Source of the DNA: Verrucomicrobiota bacterium
GTDB taxonomy: Bacteria; Verrucomicrobiota; Verrucomicrobiia; Limisphaerales; UBA11358
Direction: 5' to 3'
NCBI GenBank assembly: GCA_021323835.1
Contig: JAJPKI010000221.1
Coordinates: 1-10,075 of the forward strand
Length of the DNA: 10,075 nt
Part shown: in pieces, positions 5,446 to 10,075 of the stretch
How positions within the stretch are numbered: the first letter of the stretch is position 1
Layout: every line of letters begins with the position of its first letter
The notes under the pieces: generated by a model
Seen by the model: the letters and a program-made list of their open reading frames with translations, nothing else
Database searches by the model: none
What the model was told of the DNA's origin: nothing
Made by a program: the position numbers and the translations under genes

Positions 5446-5952
5446 ATGCCCGCCGAAATTGAAAGGCTTTACGACGCGCACGCGCAGTCGCTTTTTGCCT
5501 TTCTCCTGAATTTCACCCGCGATGAATCCGATACGCGCGATTTGCTGCAGGAAATTTTCATCAAACTCGCGCGCGAACCGAAATTGCTTTCCGGCGTCCG
5601 CGATGAACGCGCTTTTCTCATCCGGCTGGCACATAATTCCGCAATTGATTTGATTCGCCGTCGCGGCACGCGCGAACGGACAAAGGAAAATTTTGCGGCA
5701 GAAATCGTTTCCACTTTTGCATCGTCGGAAAATCTGGATGAAAAATTCTTTCGCGATGAATTGTCCGAAGCGCTGGCGCAATTGCCGGAAGAACAACGCG
5801 CAGTTTTGCATCTGAAACTTTGGGAGGATTTGACCTTTGAGCAAATCGCGGAGGCGTTGGGCATTTCACCAAACACCGCGGCCAGCCGGTATCGCTATGG
5901 CCTAGACAAATTGCGCGAGCGGCTGCGTCATATTTACGAAGAAATAAAATAG
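5446..5952 (+). CDS. ECF-type RNA polymerase sigma factor
   Basis: This is a 168-residue sigma-70 family protein with only regions 2 and 4, as in ECF sigma factors. Region 2 spans about 5-75: I-E-R-L-Y-D-A-H-A-Q-S-L-F-A-F-L, then R-D-L-L-Q-E-I-F-I-K-L (core-binding) and A-F-L-I-R-L-A-H-N-S-A-I-D-L-I-R-R-R (-10 recognition and melting). Region 4 spans about 107-160, with L-P-E-E-Q-R-A-V-L-H-L-K, then E-D-L-T-F-E-Q-I-A-E-A-L-G-I-S-P-N-T-A-A, then S-R-Y-R-Y-G-L-D-K-L-R-E-R-L (-35 recognition). The ATG at 5446 fits the family. A TTG at 5374 in the same frame would add 24 unlikely residues and overlap the previous gene. It lies 34 bases after the ferritin-like gene and is followed by a small transmembrane protein in the place where ECF operons carry their anti-sigma factor. 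Confidence 0.93.
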   Translation: MPAEIERLYDAHAQSLFAFLLNFTRDESDTRDLLQEIFIKLAREPKLLSGVRDERAFLIRLAHNSAIDLIRRRGTRERTKENFAAEIVSTFASSENLDEKFFRDELSEALAQLPEEQRAVLHLKLWEDLTFEQIAEALGISPNTAASRYRYGLDKLRERLRHIYEEIK

Positions 5953-5965
5953 CCGCAATTTAATG

Positions 5966-6035
5966 GGCACAAAAGAACTCAAAGAAGCGCAAAGGAATTG
6001 AATTTTATTTTGTGAACTCTGCGTTCTTTCGCGGC
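5966..6035. repeat. Inverted pair of ~28-bp degenerate repeats between the sigma and anti-sigma-like genes
   Basis: The reverse complement of 5966-5993 and the direct strand at 6009-6035 share the pattern TTTG-Y-G, then (after a short variable stretch) CT-Y-TG-M-GTTCTTT, then Y-G-Y-G-S-C. Roughly 70 percent of positions match in my hand alignment, with one gap. The two copies face each other across 15 bases and fill most of the 91-bp gap. An imperfect hairpin is possible. The motif resembles the TTCTTTGCGTTCTTT-type dispersed repeats I recall from related phyla. There is no obvious terminator T-tract. Confidence 0.5.
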
Positions 6036-6043
6036 AAATAAAA

Positions 6044-6475
6044 ATGAAACCGGACAGCTTTGAACAAAAATTGCGACAGCAATCGCTGCGGCAAATTCCT
6101 GCCGAATGGCGTGGGGAAATCATCGCTGAAGCGATGAGCCGAGCGTCGAAGGTCGAGAGCCGAGGGCAAGAATCGTTTTGGTTTTCGTCGCTCGTCGCTC
6201 GACTTTCGACTGTTTTTTGGCCGCATCCAAAAGCGTGGGCCGGATTGGCGGCGGTTTGGATTTTTATTTTTGTCCTGAATTTTTCCATGCGCGATGAAAC
6301 GCCGGCGGTCGCAAAAAAAAATTCCGCGCCATCGACGGAAATGATGGCGGAATTGAAACAGCAAAAAATCATGTTCGCGCAATTGATTGGCGCGAATGAT
6401 TTGCAGCCGGTTGACCGGCAAAAATTATTTCCGCTGCCGCGAAGTGAAAAGCGAAATGAAATTATAGCGGCATAA
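6044..6475 (+). CDS. Small single-pass membrane protein in the anti-sigma factor position
   Basis: The 143-residue protein begins M-K-P-D-S-F-E-Q-K-L-R-Q-Q-S-L-R-Q-I-P-A, a cytoplasmic-looking amphipathic region ending in E-W-R-G-E-I-I-A-E-A. One hydrophobic segment follows at about 64-81 (A-W-A-G-L-A-A-V-W-I-F-I-F-V-L-N-F), then a polar tail of about 60 residues. This cytoplasm / one-helix / outside layout and its place right after an ECF sigma gene suggest an anti-sigma factor. However, it lacks the H-x3-C-x2-C zinc motif of the ZAS class and any recognised anti-sigma domain. Residues 34-56 are encoded by an inverted repeat (6145-6210) that looks inserted. It is followed after five bases by the 602-residue membrane protein. 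Anti-sigma function is inferred from context only. Confidence 0.75.
   Translation: MKPDSFEQKLRQQSLRQIPAEWRGEIIAEAMSRASKVESRGQESFWFSSLVARLSTVFWPHPKAWAGLAAVWIFIFVLNFSMRDETPAVAKKNSAPSTEMMAELKQQKIMFAQLIGANDLQPVDRQKLFPLPRSEKRNEIIAA
6145..6210. repeat. Imperfect inverted repeat embedded in the anti-sigma-like coding sequence
   Basis: The left arm 6145-6164 (GTCGAAGGTCGAGAGCCGAG) and the reverse complement of the right arm 6191-6210 (GTCGAAAGTCGAGCGACGAG) match at 17 of 20 positions, with a 26-base spacer. Its GTCGA-rich make-up is unlike the surrounding coding sequence. It keeps the reading frame and encodes residues 34-56, between the N-terminal region and the transmembrane helix. Confidence 0.6.
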
Positions 6476-6480
6476 ATTTT

Positions 6481-8289
6481 ATGAGCGAAGAACCGAAGAG
6501 CATTTGGAAAAAATCATGGAAGGGTTGGCGCGGCTTATTGCTTTGGTTTGTTGCGCTTTTTGTCGCGGTATTTTTTGTCGTGTTTTTGCTGAGCGAAGTG
6601 TCGAGGTTGAAATCACGGGCAATTGAATCAGCGGCGGTCGCCTTCATCAGTGCTTTAATCTTTTCCACAGTTGGAATTTTAATTGCTCTTTTCATTCGCT
6701 GGATTTGCTGTTGGAAAAATTTTCGCCGCTTTGTTTTTGGCGCAGCGTGTTTTATCACATTGATTGCGTTGTTTTATGCGGAAGAAGATTGGCGCGGCTG
6801 GCATGATTGGAACAAATACAAAAGGGAACAGGCGGCCAGAGGTGAAAAACTGGATTTCAAAGATTTTATTCCGCCGCCGGTGCCGGACGACCAAAATTTT
6901 GCTATGGCGCCGATTTGGTTTGAATTGATAAACGCGGCGAACACCAATGCAGCGCAAAAATGGTATGGAAAATTTTCGCCGGTCACGGAAAAAGAACCGT
7001 GGAATCTTTTGAGTATTTATGGTGATGCCAATGCAGAATATGCGCCAACTAACGGCTCATGGCAGCGGGCGACACTAACAGATTTGAAGCCGTGGCAAAA
7101 TTTTTACCGAACAGTCGCAACCAATTTTCCTTCGTCGCCGCAACCGCAAACCCCGGCCCAAGATATTTTGCTCGCCTTGAGCAAAAATGATTCGATCATT
7201 GAACAATTGCGCGAAGCCAGCGCGCGACCGGAATCCAGATTCCCATTGAGCTATGACATGTCTCCGCCATTTGCCATTTTGTTGCCGCATTTGGCAACGT
7301 TGAAGCGCGGCTGCCAGGTGCTCGACCTGCGCGCGCTGGCAGAATTGCAAAATGGCGACAGTCAAAAGGCGTTGGACGATGTGAAATTATCTTTGCGACT
7401 GGCGGATGCGGAGCGTAGTGAGCCGTTTTTAATTTCGCAATTGGTTCGCATCGCCATTTTTCAAATCACGATGCAGCCGATTTACGAAGGATTGGCACAG
7501 AACAAATGGTCGGACGCGCAACTGGCCGATTTGGATGCGGCGCTTTCCAAAGAAGATTTTCTGGCCGATTACAAATTGGCAACGCGCGGCGAACGCGCCC
7601 TTGGAATTGCAGACATTGATTTTCTCCGTCATCCCGAAAATGAAAATATCGGCATGCGTCGTCCGCGTTTTAATTGGCTGCCGAGATTTTCCACGTTGAG
7701 GACGATGGCGAGTTTTTCGAGCGAAGATAATTCTTATTTTAATTTGCAAACTTTTCTCTTGGGTATTGGACCGTCGGGCTGGCTGCGACAAAATGAATTG
7801 CGGGTGGCGCGATTTGAAACGCAGTGGCTTTTGCCCCTCGCCGACGAAAATGCGCATGTATTTTCGCCGGAAAAAGTGAAAGTGGCGGACAAAGCATTTG
7901 CCTCTGAGAAAAAAACCGTCACGCCGGAAAATGTTTTGGAAATGATGTTCTTACCCGCATGGAGCGCCGAGGCGCGGAGATTTGCTTTCGCGCAAACGTC
8001 GGCGGATTTGGCGCGCGTGGCAATCGCGCTGGAGCGTTATCGTCTGGCAAATGGCGATTATCCAAATTCGCTTGACGCATTGTCGCCGCAATTTATGGAA
8101 AAAATTCCGAACGATGTCATTGGCGGCAAGCCGCTGAATTATCGTCGAACAAATGATGGGCAGTTTATTTTGTATTCGGTCGGCTGGAACGAGCGCGACG
8201 ATGGCGGAGTTGTGGCCGCATTAAAGGGCAACAGTAGCGGTGCAGATTACACGAGAGGCGATTTGGTTTGGCGTTATCCGCAGAAATGA
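6481..8289 (+). CDS. 602-residue membrane protein with pseudopilin-like C-terminal segment; function unknown
   Basis: I do not recognise a characterised family. Three hydrophobic helices lie at the N-terminus (about 18-40, 51-73, 84-100). They are followed by a large domain beginning Y-K-R-E-Q-A-A-R-G-E-K-L-D-F-K-D-F-I-P-P-P-V-P-D-D-Q-N-F-A (113-141) that is probably mostly outside the cytoplasm. Residues about 270-400 are helical and alanine/leucine rich. The C-terminal part (about 516-577) reads L-E-R-Y-R-L-A-N-G-D-Y-P-N-S-L-D-A-L, then I-P-N-D-V-I-G-G-K-P-L-N-Y-R-R and Y-S-V-G-W-N-E-R-D-D-G-G. This resembles the end of type II secretion major pseudopilins and is a hallmark of large uncharacterised Verrucomicrobia/Planctomycetes proteins (from memory). 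It follows the anti-sigma-like gene by five bases, so it is likely a product or partner of the same ECF module. The ATG has no Shine-Dalgarno. Confidence 0.82.
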   Translation: MSEEPKSIWKKSWKGWRGLLLWFVALFVAVFFVVFLLSEVSRLKSRAIESAAVAFISALIFSTVGILIALFIRWICCWKNFRRFVFGAACFITLIALFYAEEDWRGWHDWNKYKREQAARGEKLDFKDFIPPPVPDDQNFAMAPIWFELINAANTNAAQKWYGKFSPVTEKEPWNLLSIYGDANAEYAPTNGSWQRATLTDLKPWQNFYRTVATNFPSSPQPQTPAQDILLALSKNDSIIEQLREASARPESRFPLSYDMSPPFAILLPHLATLKRGCQVLDLRALAELQNGDSQKALDDVKLSLRLADAERSEPFLISQLVRIAIFQITMQPIYEGLAQNKWSDAQLADLDAALSKEDFLADYKLATRGERALGIADIDFLRHPENENIGMRRPRFNWLPRFSTLRTMASFSSEDNSYFNLQTFLLGIGPSGWLRQNELRVARFETQWLLPLADENAHVFSPEKVKVADKAFASEKKTVTPENVLEMMFLPAWSAEARRFAFAQTSADLARVAIALERYRLANGDYPNSLDALSPQFMEKIPNDVIGGKPLNYRRTNDGQFILYSVGWNERDDGGVVAALKGNSSGADYTRGDLVWRYPQK

Positions 8290-8363
8290 TTTAGCAACAG
8301 CCGAGTCGGCTCATTTTTTATTTTTTCGATTGAATTGGAGCGGACTTACGTCCGTTGCTACAT
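8289..8363. repeat. Inverted pair of ~25-bp repeats filling the gap before the beta-CASP gene
   Basis: The reverse complement of 8289-8312 and the direct strand at 8338-8363 both read GAGC-S-GACT, then CG, then GTTGCTA-M-AT. They agree at 20 of 24 aligned positions with one two-base gap. The copies face each other across a 25-base T-rich spacer. Copy 2 contains its own small stem, CGGAC-TTAC-GTCCG (8341-8354). Copy 1 contains AGCCG-AGT-CGGCT (8299-8311). Copy 1 begins at the last base of the preceding stop codon. Together they take up nearly all of the 82-bp gap. Confidence 0.65.
8299..8326 (+). terminator. Possible rho-independent terminator after the 602-residue gene
   Basis: A five-pair stem, AGCCG/CGGCT with an AGT loop at 8299-8311, is followed after two bases by a T-rich tract (8314-8326, twelve T in thirteen bases). 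The stem is short and is itself part of a repeat copy, so this may be a repeat that doubles as a weak terminator. Confidence 0.4.
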
Positions 8364-8371
8364 TTCTTCGA

Positions 8372-9754
8372 GTGAACGTCACAAACCTGAATCCCGACAC
8401 GGACATTGGCGCGAGCGCGTGGCTCGTGGAAATGGACGAGCATAAAATTTTGCTTGATGCGGGGATGCATCCAAAATGGGAAGGCCGCCGCGGATTGCCG
8501 ATTTACGGAAAAGCGGGAACGACGGATGTGGATGCCATTGCGATTTCGCATTGTCATCACGACCACGTCGGCTCGCTGCCGGTGGCATGCCGGCAATTTC
8601 CCAAAGCGCACGTGCTGATGACGGAGTTGAGTTATTTTCTCGTGGAACGCGTGCTGCACAATTCCGTGAACGTGATGACGCGCCAGCGCGATGAACTCGG
8701 CATCCGCGAATATCCGCTTTACTCACACGATGAAGTGGACGACATCGCGCCGGTTTTTCAGGGCTTCAAATACAACCGCGAAATCGAATGGGCGGCATTT
8801 AACAAATCGCGCGCGGGAAATAATTCTTCGCCGACGCTGGAATTTTTTGACGCCGGGCACACGCTCGGTTCGGCGGGAATTTTGATTCGCGGCAAAAAAG
8901 AAAAATTATTTTACACCGGCGATGTTTGTTTCCACGACCAGACGATTTTGAAAAAGGCGCGCTTCGAAAATGTGAAAGCAGACGTCCTCATCATGGAAAC
9001 GACGCGCGGCAATCGCGAAACGCCGAAGGGTTTTACGCGTGAAAAAGAATTGGAACGATTGGTCGCAGCAATTCGCGAAGCGCAGCGTGAGAAAAAGGGC
9101 AGCGTGCTGATTCCATCATTTGCCCTCGGTCGCACGCAGGAAATTCTGGCCACGCTGGCGTTGCTGATGCGGGAGGAGCAATTGAAGCGTCAGCCGATTT
9201 ACATCGGCGGACTCGGCCGCGTGTTCACGGAGATTTACGATTTGGAATCGCATCGCACCAATCGCAATCATACGGATTTGCAATTGCATGAGGCGCTGGA
9301 ACTTCGCGTTTTGGAAAAAGGACAGGCCGAGAGCATGAAATTGAGCGGCGGAAAGATTTTTGTCATCACGGCGGGCATGATGAGTGAAAACACGGCGGCG
9401 CATGATTTGGCGGTGCGCATGGCGGGCGACGAGCGGCAAAGCATTTTCTTCGTCGGTTACGCGGACGTGGACACGCCGGCGGGCAGATTGAAGGCGGCGA
9501 AGCGCGGTGAGACATTTGTTTTCAGTCCGGGCGCCGGACGCATCACGCGCAATTGCAACGTGGAAGATTTCGATTTGACGGCGCACGCGAATCGCGAGGA
9601 GTTGCTGGAGTTTGTGGGGCAGGTTTCGCCGCGCGCCGTGGTGCTTGGTCACGGCGATGAAATTTCACGAAATTGGTTTGAGGAAAATATTCGCGAGCGC
9701 TGGCCGAAGATAAAAATTTTTCAACCGCAACCGGCCAAAATGATTTCGGCATAA
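8372..9754 (+). CDS. Metallo-beta-lactamase / beta-CASP family ribonuclease (CPSF-like RNA-processing exonuclease)
   Basis: Proteins of this type are zinc-dependent nucleases acting on RNA in the cytoplasm. The 460-residue frame (GTG at 8372) opens with N-P-D-T-D-I-G-A-S-A-W-L-V-E and L-L-D-A-G-M. It has the zinc motif S-H-C-H-H-D-H (59-65; H60, H62, D64, H65), G-H-T-L-G-S-A-G (H163) and Y-T-G-D-V (D184). The beta-CASP region follows: M-E-T-T-R-G-N (acidic motif A, E209), S-F-A-L-G-R-T-Q-E, I-T-A-G-M-M-S-E-N-T and V-G-Y-A-D-V-D-T-P-A-G-R-L. The last zinc-site motifs are L-T-A-H-A-N (H405) and V-L-G-H-G-D-E (H427). The order matches COG1236-type enzymes rather than RNase J, which has a further C-terminal domain. 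The motif A wording differs from the usual E-S-T-Y-G. An in-frame TTG or ATG further upstream would translate the repeat DNA, so GTG is preferred. RNA target unknown. Confidence 0.92.
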   Translation: MNVTNLNPDTDIGASAWLVEMDEHKILLDAGMHPKWEGRRGLPIYGKAGTTDVDAIAISHCHHDHVGSLPVACRQFPKAHVLMTELSYFLVERVLHNSVNVMTRQRDELGIREYPLYSHDEVDDIAPVFQGFKYNREIEWAAFNKSRAGNNSSPTLEFFDAGHTLGSAGILIRGKKEKLFYTGDVCFHDQTILKKARFENVKADVLIMETTRGNRETPKGFTREKELERLVAAIREAQREKKGSVLIPSFALGRTQEILATLALLMREEQLKRQPIYIGGLGRVFTEIYDLESHRTNRNHTDLQLHEALELRVLEKGQAESMKLSGGKIFVITAGMMSENTAAHDLAVRMAGDERQSIFFVGYADVDTPAGRLKAAKRGETFVFSPGAGRITRNCNVEDFDLTAHANREELLEFVGQVSPRAVVLGHGDEISRNWFEENIRERWPKIKIFQPQPAKMISA

Positions 9755-9755
9755 A

Positions 9756-9787
9756 AAATCGCCGGACGATTTCTCATCCGGCGATTT
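9756..9787 (-). terminator. Strong hairpin terminator between convergent beta-CASP and gspF/pilC genes
   Basis: AAATCGCCGGA (9756-9766) and TCCGGCGATTT (9777-9787) form a perfect 11-pair stem with a 10-base loop. Read on the minus strand, the stem runs into six T (complement of 9753-9758), the classic form for ending the gspF/pilC transcript. On the plus strand only three T follow, so it would be weaker for the beta-CASP gene, but it probably serves both. Confidence 0.8.
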
Positions 9788-9799
9788 GCTCGCAAAGGT

Positions 9800-10075
9800 T
9801 TAATGTCCGCTGCCGCTGACGATGTTGCCGAGGTTGAAAATCGGCAGATACATACAAATCACCATGCCGCCGACGACGACGCCGAGGAAAACGATGAGCA
9901 TCGGTTCGAGCAGCGACATCAAGCCGGAGAGCGTGGTCTCGATTTCTTCGTCAAGGAAGTCGGAAACGCGTTCGAGCATGTTGTCAATGTTACCGGTTTG
10001 CTCGCCGGCCATCATCATCCGGACAATCATGTTGGGAAACACGGGATGTTTGCCAAGCGCTTGAGAAATGCCTTC
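9800..10075 (-). CDS. Type II secretion system F / type IV pilus PilC inner-membrane protein, C-terminal 91 residues (partial)
   Basis: GspF/PilC is the polytopic inner-membrane platform protein that works with the assembly ATPase to build pseudopili or type IV pili. The frame enters at 10075 as E-G-I-S-Q-A-L-G-K-H-P-V-F-P and continues I-V-R-M-M-M-A-G-E-Q-T-G-N-I-D-N-M-L. It then reads V-S-D-F-L-D-E-E-I-E-T-T-L-S-G-L-M-S-L-L-E-P, and ends with the last membrane helix and the signature M-Y-L-P-I-F-N-L, followed by a short tail N-I-V-S-G-S-G-H and TAA at 9800-9802. The G-E-x-T-G, L-x-E-P and Y-L-P-I-F motifs are diagnostic for the second GspF domain. The N-terminal half lies beyond the window, so GspF and PilC cannot be told apart. 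A strong terminator follows the stop. Confidence 0.95.
   Translation of the reverse strand, partial: EGISQALGKHPVFPNMIVRMMMAGEQTGNIDNMLERVSDFLDEEIETTLSGLMSLLEPMLIVFLGVVVGGMVICMYLPIFNLGNIVSGSGH

Noticed and set aside
9116..9652. 178-residue minus-strand frame inside the beta-CASP gene
   Set aside because: It is a shadow of a coding sequence with intact catalytic motifs. Its H/R-rich composition is typical of antisense translation.
1..10075. Mobile element, prophage, CRISPR or defence island
   Set aside because: No transposase, integrase, phage gene, regularly spaced array or known defence domain was seen. The content is mostly core metabolism, replication and regulation.

Overview
The window looks like chromosomal DNA from a member of the Verrucomicrobiota, probably close to the Pedosphaera/Limisphaera group. 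This is inferred from protein style and layout, not from a marker gene. The supporting signs are a DciA-type helicase loader, a small winged-helix regulator paired with a membrane protein, an ECF sigma / short transmembrane protein / ~600-residue membrane protein run of a kind I associate with this phylum, few Shine-Dalgarno sites, several GTG/TTG starts, and short degenerate intergenic repeats. I see no rRNA, tRNA, CRISPR array, transposase or phage gene.

Layout. Positions 1-390 hold the start of mutS on the minus strand, diverging from glnB (PII, 493-831). glnB converges on a short Ppx/GppA phosphatase (828-1772, minus). A SixA-type phosphohistidine phosphatase (1867-2358) diverges from that gene and converges on dciA (2355-2735, minus). 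From 2845 to 9754 every gene is on the plus strand: a six-helix membrane protein and an overlapping winged-helix regulator (2845-3764); ispH (3821-4699) overlapping a ferritin-like diiron protein (4674-5411); an ECF-type sigma factor (5446-5952); a small single-pass protein in the anti-sigma position (6044-6475); a 602-residue membrane protein (6481-8289); and a metallo-beta-lactamase/beta-CASP nuclease (8372-9754). A hairpin terminator separates the last gene from the 3' end of a type II secretion/type IV pilus inner-membrane protein gene (gspF/pilC, 9800-10075, minus).

The most interesting signal is a pair of almost identical 17-bp palindromes. One (2822-2838) lies just upstream of the membrane-protein/regulator operon and the other (3800-3816) just upstream of ispH. 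They match at 14 of 17 positions, and one symmetric pair of positions has changed in a compensating way (C...G in one, T...A in the other). The regulator is encoded between them. The simplest reading is a local regulon in which the winged-helix protein controls its own operon and the last enzyme of the MEP isoprenoid pathway, plus the diiron protein coupled to it.

Other structure includes two inverted pairs of short repeats filling intergenic gaps (5966-6035 and 8289-8363), a third imperfect inverted repeat inside the coding sequence of the anti-sigma-like gene (6145-6210), an 8-bp tandem repeat (2752-2767), and two convergent gene pairs whose stop codons share a single TTAA. No stretch over 300 bases lacks a gene.
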